Assembly: GCA_017857395.1 (NCBI GenBank)
Contig: JAFMDF010000023.1
Location: 1 to 55,967 of the forward strand
Direction of reading: 5' to 3'
Source: Bacteroidota bacterium
GTDB taxonomy: Bacteria; Bacteroidota; Bacteroidia; Chitinophagales; Saprospiraceae
Length of the DNA: 55,967 nucleotides
In this document: positions 1 to 7,364 of the stretch, in pieces
How the letters are laid out: every line of letters starts with the position of its first letter
Numbering within the stretch: position 1 is the first letter of the stretch
Notes under the pieces: generated by a model
Told to the model about the DNA's origin: nothing
Databases searched by the model: none
Seen by the model: the letters and a program-made list of their open reading frames with translations, nothing else
Made by a program: the position numbers and the translations under genes

Positions 1-52
1 AAGCAATAGTTTTGCCTATTTTTTTTGAACGTCTTTCCGTCCAAAGTCTAAA

Positions 53-141
53 ATAGATAAAACATGGAATTCCTATTAATAAAGGATTTTCTCTCTCTAC
101 TTAATTGTTCCTTAAATTCTTTAAGGAATTCCTGTTTCTAT
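53..141 (+). ncRNA. 89-nt structured repeat element, copy A
   Basis: This is the first of two 89-nt copies; the other is at 370-458. It can fold into two stacked helices: GGAATTCCT (66-74) with AGGAATTCC (124-132), and AAAGGATTT (81-89) with AAATTCTTT (114-122), closed by ATAGA/TCTAT at the ends. The loop contains the invariant run TTTTCTCTCTCTACTTAATT. Copy A is followed by a T-run (141-146), so it could end a transcript. The plus strand is preferred because the helix differences between the copies leave G-U pairs only on that strand. No known RNA family was recognised. A palindromic mobile repeat is the main alternative. Confidence 0.5.
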
Positions 142-172
142 TTTTTAGATTAAAAACTCCATTAATTATATA

Positions 173-203
173 TTAGCAATTCAATTAATCAATTGATTGC
201 TAA
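173..203. repeat. 31-bp imperfect palindrome in AT-rich spacer
   Basis: The arms TTAGCAAT (173-180) and ATTGCTAA (196-203) surround a second inverted pair, CAATT/AATTG. It lies between the two 89-nt elements. No gene is visible from 1 to 654. The role is unknown; an operator or a simple cruciform would both fit. Confidence 0.4.
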
Positions 204-369
204 ATATTTATATAAAATTCGAATAAAAAATACTACTCTATTTTATTTTATTCAATGAAATATTTTAAGATAGATAGGTACTTATCTTTGTACTGTTATT
301 AGTTTAAAACATTATCATTTTAGTTTTGAAATAAAACAAATAGCGCCAAAAAATTTGGTTTTATAAGCA

Positions 370-458
370 ATAGATAAAACATGGAATCCCTATTAAGAAA
401 GGGTTTTCTCTCTCTACTTAATTTCCTTTAAATCCTTTAAGGGATTCCTGTTTTCTAT
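370..458 (+). ncRNA. 89-nt structured repeat element, copy B
   Basis: This is the second copy of the element at 53-141, with the same 89-nt length and the same loop. Helix 1 is GGAATCCCT (383-391) with AGGGATTCC (440-448). Compared with copy A, a T-A pair has become C-G (388 with 443), so both sides changed together. Helix 2 is AAAGGGTTT (398-406) with AAATCCTTT (430-438); its differences from copy A keep all nine pairs using G-U wobbles. No T-run follows. It lies about 200 nt upstream of the permease gene, but a leader role is not shown. Confidence 0.5.
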
Positions 459-624
459 AAAATTGCCATCACTTCTTCTTCTTTCTTACCTTTCATTTCC
501 TATCTTAGCGGTTTTATTCTTTATCAATACAAATAGGCTGAAATAACGATATATAAGCATTTGCTTTTTTCGGTAAATGGTTGATTGATTTTTGAATCAT
601 CAATTATTCACTAACACCTTTTAC

Positions 625-632
625 TAAATTTG
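625..632 (+). promoter_or_regulatory. Bacteroidota -7 box (TAAATTTG) upstream of the permease
   Basis: TAAATTTG matches the TAnnTTTG -7 consensus and lies 22 nt before the ATG of the permease gene. No clear TTG sits at the expected distance upstream, so only the -7 element is supported. Confidence 0.4.
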
Positions 633-654
633 TATTGGTTTTTAAATACCTATA

Positions 655-1941
655 ATGATTAGCCGTTTTTTTGAATTACCTCAACACCAAACCACTATCC
701 GCCAAGAAGTCATTGGTGGTTTAACCACTTTTTTAACGATGGCTTATATTATCATCGTTAATCCAAGTGTACTCTCCGAAACAGGAATGGATCAATCCGC
801 CTTAGTTGTTATTACTTGTCTGGTTGCTGGATTATCTACGATTTTAATGGGCTTAGTCCCAAAAGTTCCCATTGCTATGGCTCCAGGGATGGGCTTAAAT
901 GCCTTTTTTGCGTACTCTATTGTTTTAGGAGATGGTATTTCTTGGCAAATAGCGCTGGGTATGGTTTTTTGGGCAGGTGTTCTGTTTTTAATCATGTCTG
1001 TTTTTGGGGCTAGAGAGAAGATTGTTGCGGCTATTCCTACTACTTTAGTAACGGCTATTTCCGTAGGTATAGGGTTATTTATTCTTTTTATTGGTGTAAA
1101 AAACATGGGATTGATTGTAGACCATCCTGCAAAATTAGTCACCTTGGGTGTTTTTACACCTGAAGTTTTAATCGGGCTATTTGGCTTATTTCTAACCATT
1201 GCCTTATTTTTAAGAGGTATCAATGCTGCTATCCTAATTGGTATTGTTGTAGCGACGCTCTTAGGTTTTGCTTTCGGATTGGTCAATTTACCTGCTGCTG
1301 GCATGGCATTTAATTTAGACATTAGCCCTGTTGCTTTTCAATTGGACATTATGGGGGCTTTAGAAATTGGGTTTATAGGTACTATTTTCGCCCTTTTCTA
1401 TACGGACTTATTTGATACGATAGGCACTTTAATGGCTTGTTCTAAAGAAGCAGGATTGGTGCAAAAGGATGGTACAATCAAAAAATTTAAGAAAATGTTA
1501 GGCGTAGATGCAATTGCTACTTTAATGAGTGGCGTGCTAGGTACTTCGCCTACAACGAGTTATATTGAATCAGGAACAGGAATTGCGGCTGGAGGTCGTA
1601 GCGGTTTGACAGCAGTTGTTACAGGTTTATTATTTCTATTAGCTATCTTTTTTACTCCTTTAATTGCGATTGTGCCTGCTTATGCGACTGCTCCTGCCTT
1701 AATTATGGTGGGTTTTATGATGGTTCGACAAACCGCACAGATTCCTTGGTCGGATTATGAAGAAGCGATTCCAGCTATTTTAACTTTTATGTTAATGCCT
1801 TTGAGTTTTTCCATCGCTACAGGTTTGGCTTGTGGCTTTTTGTCTTGGACAATTATTAAAATGATGATGGGAAAATTTAGCGAAATTAATTGGGTGATGT
1901 ATATTATTGCGGCACTTTCTTTGGTTAGTTTGGTGGTTTAA
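655..1941 (+). CDS. NCS2-family purine permease (AzgA/PbuG-like)
   Basis: This is a 428-aa integral membrane protein of the nucleobase:cation symporter-2 group, AzgA/PbuG branch, which imports hypoxanthine, guanine or adenine. Visible signatures are the AMAPGMGLNAFFAY motif (residues 74-87), the FDTIGTL motif near residue 252, and GTSPTTSYIESGTG near residue 296. Together they mark the substrate-binding half-helices of this fold. Hydrophobic segments fill the rest, consistent with 12-14 membrane spans. Length is normal for the family. It is transcribed alone: the gene downstream is on the opposite strand and a strong inverted repeat follows the stop. The exact purine cannot be told from sequence. 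Confidence 0.9.
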   Translation: MISRFFELPQHQTTIRQEVIGGLTTFLTMAYIIIVNPSVLSETGMDQSALVVITCLVAGLSTILMGLVPKVPIAMAPGMGLNAFFAYSIVLGDGISWQIALGMVFWAGVLFLIMSVFGAREKIVAAIPTTLVTAISVGIGLFILFIGVKNMGLIVDHPAKLVTLGVFTPEVLIGLFGLFLTIALFLRGINAAILIGIVVATLLGFAFGLVNLPAAGMAFNLDISPVAFQLDIMGALEIGFIGTIFALFYTDLFDTIGTLMACSKEAGLVQKDGTIKKFKKMLGVDAIATLMSGVLGTSPTTSYIESGTGIAAGGRSGLTAVVTGLLFLLAIFFTPLIAIVPAYATAPALIMVGFMMVRQTAQIPWSDYEEAIPAILTFMLMPLSFSIATGLACGFLSWTIIKMMMGKFSEINWVMYIIAALSLVSLVV

Positions 1942-1943
1942 AC

Positions 1944-1987
1944 AGTTACCAGTTGCCTGTTTAAAACGAAATAGGCAACTGGTAACT
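1944..1987. terminator. 15-bp inverted repeat between convergent genes
   Basis: AGTTACCAGTTGCCT (1944-1958) pairs perfectly with AGGCAACTGGTAACT (1973-1987) across a 14-nt loop. It lies directly after the permease stop and just before the end of the convergent gene, so it could act as a bidirectional hairpin terminator, although no long T-run follows. Its right side continues in about 7-nt steps (AACTGGT, AACTGGC), as in other spacers of this window. Confidence 0.5.
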
Positions 1988-1996
1988 GGCAACCGA

Positions 1997-2350
1997 TTAA
2001 ACATTCTGTCGAGGAATAAAAACAAAATTGGCACCAATTTCACTAATTATAAAAAAACAAAACTGCTCTTGTGGATCTTTAAAAATTTCCCTAAAATCAT
2101 TTATTTTTTCGGGTTGAATAATTTGTTTAGCGGCAAACTCTTCTAAAATAGATAGATTAATAGCCCATTGACTTTGTACTTTCGTTGGGTCAATGACTGA
2201 AACCCCTAACTCTAATTCCCCTTGATGCACAACAAAAATAGGGTAGTTAGATATGTCTTGATCTAACACGGAATCCGCAGCTTTTGATAAGATGGGGATA
2301 TATTGTCTAATCTCTCTTTCTATTTCCTTTAAAATAATTGCTTCTTTCAT
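1997..2350 (-). CDS. conserved hypothetical protein, 117 aa
   Basis: This is a 117-aa soluble protein with no signal peptide or membrane segment. I recognise no characterised domain. The sequence looks coding: acidic N-terminal helix, then alternating hydrophobic strands such as YPIFVVHQGELELGVSVI and FCFFIISEIGANFVFIP at the C-terminus, a compact alpha/beta pattern. It runs convergent to the permease, and the stop falls 10 nt beyond the inverted repeat at 1944-1987. Small proteins of this kind are common in Bacteroidota, but no function is offered. Confidence 0.65.
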   Translation of the reverse strand: MKEAIILKEIEREIRQYIPILSKAADSVLDQDISNYPIFVVHQGELELGVSVIDPTKVQSQWAINLSILEEFAAKQIIQPEKINDFREIFKDPQEQFCFFIISEIGANFVFIPRQNV

Positions 2351-2396
2351 AGTAATTTTTGAAGCGCAAAAATAATCTATTTTTTAGAAAGTTTGG

Positions 2397-2563
2397 CTTA
2401 CTACTGGACATTGGATACTTGTTGCTAGATTCTTGATGAGCAGAAATAATGACCCAATATCGGAACAGCCTAAAAATCAACTATTTAGATAGCTATGAAT
2501 TTGGTATTTGATTTATCTAATATCAAAAATCCAGTATCTAGAATCAAAATGTCCAGTAGTAAG
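2397..2563. repeat. inverted repeat with 16-bp perfect arms
   Basis: CTTACTACTGGACATT (2397-2412) and AATGTCCAGTAGTAAG (2548-2563) are perfect inverted arms about 135 nt apart. They occupy the gap between two genes on the same strand. The right arm is preceded by CCAGTAT/CTAGAAT steps like the 7-nt-phased repeats elsewhere. No coding potential is visible inside. Confidence 0.5.
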
Positions 2564-2628
2564 AAAGTTTGCTAAGTTCTTAATACTGTAGCAAAACTGG
2601 ATGATTGAGAACTTACAAAATTTGGCTT

Positions 2629-5322
2629 TTAATTGAACAAATTATCCAAATTAGTCGCAATCCCAATCCGAACCCCAAAATCTAAATATTTAGCATCCTG
2701 AAAAGAACTAATGAATTCTAACCGAAATATCCTAGCAATATTATCAATACCATAACCCACCTCAAAATAGTTTTCGGAAAAGTCTGTATTCAAATAATTG
2801 ACAAAGATGTTTTCTTTGATGCCTAACATTTGTACTTCAAAAATTTGAGAGACTAGGAATTTTCTAAATTGGTAATGGACATGCGCATTTAAATAGGCAT
2901 CATTGGTGCTATAAGTATAATAATCTAATAAGCGAAAACTCCCCACAGGGTCAGTCGTGGAGAAAATAGTTTGATTGCCTAAAAAGTGTTTATAATCTGG
3001 AAATTGCATATTTTCTTGATTGAAAAATGTACCTGCATTTACCTTTATATCCATTTTTCCTCTATAACCTACTTTAAATTCATGTTGGAAACCTAATTCC
3101 AAATGTGTGAAATTATCATTAATAGTGGGGCTGTCACTATAAAGATTGTGTCGAGCATCCAAGGAAAGGGTAGGGGAAGAATTATTGATGGTATATTTTT
3201 TACCGTTTCGGATACGATATTTTTGCCAAGGTCTTCCTTTAATACCAAAAGAACTGATGAATGCTTGATGTGGTACAAAATCGGCACTTGTTTCTAGGTT
3301 AGTTGGTATGTTTGAAGTATAAGACCGACTATCTTTATCAAAATATACATGACTAGAATTATTTTGTAGCGTATTTCGTTCTGACCACTCTGCTGTTGCT
3401 TCGACTTTCCATTTTTGATTAATTTGTTGTTCATAAGCTAGTTTGACAAACTGCTTTTCATATAGTTTCATAAAATTATTTTCTGAAACCAAACTAGTCA
3501 AGGTATTTACTAATAGATGAATAGGATTATCTGGATTGTATTGGAAAACGTATTTTCCACCACTTAATCGAAATTGCCCTTTGCCTTTATAACCGTTATT
3601 GGTTACTGAAGTGCCGTCTGAACCTACCGCTAAAGTAGTAGCTGTTGCCGATTTTCTGTTGAATTCAAACCCCGTATCAAAACGATAATTTAGTTTTTTT
3701 CTAGAAAAGCCATACCGAGCAGTTCCTTCTAAAAACCAACGCGTATCATTTTTATAATCTTGCCGATACCTTAATCCATATTCAAAATTATAGCCTTCTA
3801 TGGTGTTAAATTGGACCGTATTGAGTGCTGGTTTAATGAAGAATCGCTTTTCTTTAGTTTTGCCATACGACCCACCAAATAATAAATCACCAACGCCAAA
3901 CCCTTCTTTTTTCTTCTTTTTTCTTACACCCAAAGAATCTTTTCTGGCTTCTTCCTTATCTGCAACAACCATACTATCTACTACTTTATAGCCTTTGACT
4001 TCAAGTTTTGTCAATGGAATTGGGCGAATGTTTTCCCAATACAAAGAATCCCTTTTGGTTGCCATAGAATCTACTTTGAAATTATAAGTAGACGTTACTT
4101 CTGGTTCTGCTTGTTCCTGTCTTTCTTCTTTTTCATATTCTTTGAGCATTTTCTTTAGCTCTTTTCTAGTCACTTCTTTTCCTACTGATAAGCGTCCTTC
4201 AATATCTTCTACTTTAGCATTTCGACTTTCTTCTATTTGTTTTGCTAATTCTTTTTCTACTGCTTCATCAATCACTTCTACTTCATATTCTAAGTCTGGA
4301 TTAATAGTGATTTTGTAATCGGAAATAGAAGCTAAATAATTGGCTTCAAATTTAAACCCAAAGTATTTTCCAGTCACTTTATATTGTAAACTGATGGGCA
4401 TCCATACTTTTTCTTCAATCGGGGCATACACTTGTTTGGCTGTAATGGCAATGCCAGATTTATAGGTTTTTAAATCTAAACTATGAATTGCCCAAGTGTC
4501 ATCTACTAAATTGAGCGTGCCTGTAAAAACATTATCCCCTTTACTTCTTGGAATGACCCTAATTTTATCAATTTCTTTGCCTTGATCCATAAAAAAACCT
4601 TCGTAGACAAATTTATAATAGGCAAATGCTTTCGGTGAAAGCGGAGAAATGACTCCACCAATATCTGATTCATAAAAACTAGCATTGATAAAACCATTCG
4701 GGTCTACATTTTCATTATCCGTATTCCCTGTCGTATAGATGGAAATTACTTTTTCTTCGTAAGTATTTGGTCGAGTATAAGTTACTTCATTAACGGACTC
4801 ACTTGTAAAAGCAAAGGTAGAGTCAACCCCTTCTTTAGCAATCATTTTTCGTAAAAAGAAAGGCGAGTCAATTAATCGCCCTGAACCTTTGATATAAACT
4901 TGTGTGGTATACGCATCTAATTGATTGGTATGAAATTTTGCTTTAGCAATCGCCTTTCGCATGATGGTATAAGCAGGGTCTCTACCGCCAGAAGTCACTT
5001 CTACTTGAGCTAATTCATAAGTTTGCGCTTTTAGAATAATATTGGTAGTGACAAATGCATTAGACACATTAATTCTTTTCACGACCGTTTCATAACCAAT
5101 TGTTTGAAAAGTTATATTATAAACTCCAGCGGATAGTCGATAAACATAATTGCCTTCCGCATTAGAGGTTGTACCAGTCCCTAATTCTTTTACATAAATA
5201 GTGGCATAAGGAATAGGAACTCCATTCGTATCGGTGATGATTCCTTTAATTCCACCAGCATAAAGGGCCATACTTGAAATAATAAAAAGGGTAATAAAAG
5301 TAAGGTGTCGGGTTAAAATCAT
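2629..5322 (-). CDS. DUF5686 / carboxypeptidase-like regulatory domain outer-membrane protein
   Basis: This 897-aa protein begins with a signal peptide (about residues 1-22, ending ALYAGG). A CarboxypepD_reg-like beta-sandwich domain follows (about 24-107, with GVPIPYATIYV and YRLSAGVYNITFQTIGYE), and the rest belongs to the DUF5686 family found in Bacteroidota. The C-terminal third has the alternating aromatic pattern of a transmembrane beta-barrel and ends in GVRIGIATNLDNLF. A charged Lys/Glu-rich stretch lies near residues 355-405. The family is related in layout to TonB-dependent receptors but lacks a plug; its function is not established. It is divergent from uppS across a 364-bp gap. 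Confidence 0.85.
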   Translation of the reverse strand: MILTRHLTFITLFIISSMALYAGGIKGIITDTNGVPIPYATIYVKELGTGTTSNAEGNYVYRLSAGVYNITFQTIGYETVVKRINVSNAFVTTNIILKAQTYELAQVEVTSGGRDPAYTIMRKAIAKAKFHTNQLDAYTTQVYIKGSGRLIDSPFFLRKMIAKEGVDSTFAFTSESVNEVTYTRPNTYEEKVISIYTTGNTDNENVDPNGFINASFYESDIGGVISPLSPKAFAYYKFVYEGFFMDQGKEIDKIRVIPRSKGDNVFTGTLNLVDDTWAIHSLDLKTYKSGIAITAKQVYAPIEEKVWMPISLQYKVTGKYFGFKFEANYLASISDYKITINPDLEYEVEVIDEAVEKELAKQIEESRNAKVEDIEGRLSVGKEVTRKELKKMLKEYEKEERQEQAEPEVTSTYNFKVDSMATKRDSLYWENIRPIPLTKLEVKGYKVVDSMVVADKEEARKDSLGVRKKKKKEGFGVGDLLFGGSYGKTKEKRFFIKPALNTVQFNTIEGYNFEYGLRYRQDYKNDTRWFLEGTARYGFSRKKLNYRFDTGFEFNRKSATATTLAVGSDGTSVTNNGYKGKGQFRLSGGKYVFQYNPDNPIHLLVNTLTSLVSENNFMKLYEKQFVKLAYEQQINQKWKVEATAEWSERNTLQNNSSHVYFDKDSRSYTSNIPTNLETSADFVPHQAFISSFGIKGRPWQKYRIRNGKKYTINNSSPTLSLDARHNLYSDSPTINDNFTHLELGFQHEFKVGYRGKMDIKVNAGTFFNQENMQFPDYKHFLGNQTIFSTTDPVGSFRLLDYYTYSTNDAYLNAHVHYQFRKFLVSQIFEVQMLGIKENIFVNYLNTDFSENYFEVGYGIDNIARIFRLEFISSFQDAKYLDFGVRIGIATNLDNLFN

Positions 5323-5630
5323 AAACGTTTGGTTAAAATAGTTATTTAGGTGTTAGTAAAGCGAAAAAAGAAAGGGTTTATTGTAATTTGGAAATTATGT
5401 TAAGCATTACTTCTTCCCCTCTTTTAACGAATGAAGCACTTCAAAAAATGAGAAAACCGACTAAATTAGCCTTTTTTTCGACAGATATAAGTATTTCATT
5501 GTTTATTAGACAAGTAGCATTTTATTTACCCTTAGTTGAAAACAGTTAAATCAATTAAAAAAAGAGGACTGAGAAATAACAAATAATTAGAATAAGTCGT
5601 AAGAGTAAGACAAGACTCCTAACTCTTTTT

Positions 5631-5638
5631 TAACTTTG
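5631..5638 (+). promoter_or_regulatory. Bacteroidota -7 box (TAACTTTG) upstream of uppS
   Basis: TAACTTTG fits TAnnTTTG and lies 48 nt before the uppS start. No convincing TTG was found about 20 nt upstream. The rest of the 5323-5686 gap holds nothing else I can support. Confidence 0.35.
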
Positions 5639-5686
5639 GGGTCTATTTTAAGAAAAGATAAACAAGCAAAAATCAATTGAAATAAT

Positions 5687-6430
5687 ATGGAAGATTTAAA
5701 AGCACAAATCAATATAGCAAAATTACCTGAGCATATAGCGGTTATTATGGACGGTAACGGGCGTTGGGCAAAAGGTAGAATGCAACCTAGAGTTTTCGGG
5801 CATAAAAACGGGGTAAAAGCAGTTCGAGAAATAACAGAAGCTGCTGCTGAATTAGGAGTGAAATACTTGACCCTTTACGCTTTTTCTACTGAAAATTGGA
5901 ATCGGCCTTCTTTTGAAGTCAATACCTTGATGCGTTTATTAGTAGATACGATTGGGAGAGAAGTAAAAACGTTGAATAAGAATAATATTCGCCTGAATGC
6001 TATCGGAGATTTGTCCAAATTGCCTACTAAAACCAGAAAAGCACTTTTGGACGGGGTGGAGAGAACTAAACATAATACTAGAATGGATTTAGTCTTAGCG
6101 TTAAATTATAGCGGTCGTTGGGATATTTTAAATGCCACGAAGACTATTGCGGAAAAAGTAGCACGCCAAGAAATGAAAACGGAAGACATTACCGAAGCAA
6201 CTTATAAAGCAGCCTTAAGTACTGCGACATTTCCCGACCCCGATTTAATGATTCGCACAAGCGGTGAAACTCGCCTTAGTAACTTCCTTCTTTGGGAACT
6301 CTCCTACGCTGAATTTCAATTTATTCCCACCCTTTGGCCAGATTTTACCAAAAATCATTTTTATGAATGTATTTTGAATTACCAAAATAAAGAACGTCGT
6401 TTTGGGATGATTAGTGAACAGCTGGTTTAG
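5687..6430 (+). CDS. uppS: isoprenyl transferase (undecaprenyl diphosphate synthase)
   Basis: This cytosolic cis-prenyltransferase adds isopentenyl units to farnesyl diphosphate, making the C55 lipid carrier for peptidoglycan and O-antigen synthesis. It has 247 aa, the usual size. Signatures: DGNGRWA at 22-28 with the catalytic Asp22, FSTENW at 66-71, and RTSGETRLSNFLLWELSYAE from residue 190, which binds the diphosphate of the incoming substrate. The start at 5687 leaves a short N-terminal tail before the first conserved strand, as expected. In Bacteroidota uppS normally sits directly before bamA; here a pseudogene and an insertion lie between them. Confidence 0.97.
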   Translation: MEDLKAQINIAKLPEHIAVIMDGNGRWAKGRMQPRVFGHKNGVKAVREITEAAAELGVKYLTLYAFSTENWNRPSFEVNTLMRLLVDTIGREVKTLNKNNIRLNAIGDLSKLPTKTRKALLDGVERTKHNTRMDLVLALNYSGRWDILNATKTIAEKVARQEMKTEDITEATYKAALSTATFPDPDLMIRTSGETRLSNFLLWELSYAEFQFIPTLWPDFTKNHFYECILNYQNKERRFGMISEQLV

Positions 6431-6442
6431 AATGGTAAATCT

Positions 6443-6993
6443 ATGCTTGATAAAGATGAAATAATTATTAGACTTGTTACCCTTTAATAAATACTCCATT
6501 AAAAACGTCTTTTTCCGCTATTTTAACCTAAAAAATGAGTCCGTAACTGGGCTATGCACTAATTTTTTAAGCCAAACTATCGAAAAAATACGAATTTTAC
6601 TGTAGCACTTCTCAAAGGGTAACAAGTCTATTAATAAAATTGCTCAAAACATAGTTTCAATTGAAAACGGAATTTTTTGGTTTGATACTTTAATTGATAC
6701 GGAAAAAAAGTATTTTATTATTAATCAGATTTTTTATAGAACAATCCCGTCCAACTGGTGAGGTAATTGACGCAGCTATTCGGAAAATTCCATTAAAACC
6801 GACTATGACGCCTGTCGTCATTCTGAAAAATAATTCTTTTAAAGTTGCCTTGTCTAAAATTTTAGCATTACCTAAAACTGAATATAAGAAAGCTTTTATT
6901 TCTCTTATAACTATTTTTAAAGCAGGAGATAGCTACAGACGAAATACTTCTTGTAAAGATGGATGTACCCATGAATGGCATAATTTGATTTAA
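6443..6993 (+). pseudogene. DUF5958-like gene, disrupted by a MITE and a frameshift
   Basis: Joining the parts gives a DUF5958-like protein. The start (6443) encodes MLDKDEIII. Reading continues after the insertion at 6471-6628 with NKIAQNIVSIENGIFWFDTL, then shifts frame at a run of six Ts (6730-6735). It resumes as FFIEQSRPTGEVIDAAI, then LKPTMTPVVIL, and ends DGCTHEWHNLI. Restoring the frame needs one T fewer or two more. Removing the insertion plus one copy of its 5-bp duplication restores the N-terminal frame exactly. The family assignment is from memory of its QS(R/K)PT...LKPTMTP pattern. DUF5958 has no known function. The gene appears dead. Confidence 0.75.
6471..6628. mobile_element. 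158-bp MITE-like insertion
   Basis: Perfect 15-bp terminal inverted repeats, GACTTGTTACCCTTT (6471-6485) and AAAGGGTAACAAGTC (6614-6628), are flanked by the 5-bp direct duplication TATTA (6466-6470 and 6629-6633). The inside is AT-rich and has no open frame, so it must have been moved by a transposase encoded elsewhere. It sits within the ninth to tenth codon region of the DUF5958-like gene. The transposase family is not identified. Confidence 0.85.
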
Positions 6994-7054
6994 CCCACGA
7001 AAAAATCTAAAATTCAGTAGCTATTCCTATAATGCTAAATGCTGTTTCCTTTGA

Positions 7055-7093
7055 AAATTTTAAATTGAAAATTCAAAATTCAAAATTCAAAAC
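7055..7093 (+). repeat. AAATTCA tandem repeat
   Basis: Three consecutive AAATTCA units, preceded by AAATTGA, give a 7-nt period. It lies in the 371-nt gap between the pseudogene and bamA, which otherwise shows only a promoter-like box. Confidence 0.6.
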
Positions 7094-7273
7094 CTAGTGA
7101 AACGTATCCTCCCTACCATTTGATGTTAAATAGTGTTAAGAATGTAGTTAATTAATCACGAATCGTTAAAACTGTTCGTTCAATTACTAAAATTTACGAC
7201 CTTTGTCTCCTCAAATGAGCAATGTGCGGTTTTATGAAATTTAAGGACTAATTTTTATCTATTAATTATTCCT

Positions 7274-7281
7274 TACTTTTG
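7274..7281 (+). promoter_or_regulatory. Bacteroidota -7 box (TACTTTTG) upstream of bamA
   Basis: TACTTTTG matches TAnnTTTG and is 84 nt before the bamA reading frame. The upstream -33 region is T-rich (TTTTTA) without a clean TTG. It suggests that bamA has its own promoter after the broken gene. Confidence 0.4.
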
Positions 7282-7364
7282 AGGCTTGCATTGATTATTG
7301 GATGGAGAAAACAGGCTAGATCTTCTATTTTCTTCCTAAAATATTTTAACTTACTAGTGCTTGA

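Noticed and set aside
370-654. Purine riboswitch before the NCS2 permease
   Set aside because: The position suggested it, but the conserved purine-aptamer core (UAUA...GGUU/UCUACC) is absent.
792-1322. 176-aa open frame on the minus strand inside the permease gene
   Set aside because: It is the antisense shadow of a well-supported membrane protein; its translation is Lys/Pro/Ile-rich without family features.
6694-6993. 99-aa gene starting at TTG 6694
   Set aside because: The N-terminal residues come from reading the wrong frame before the T-run; it is the 3' part of the DUF5958 pseudogene.
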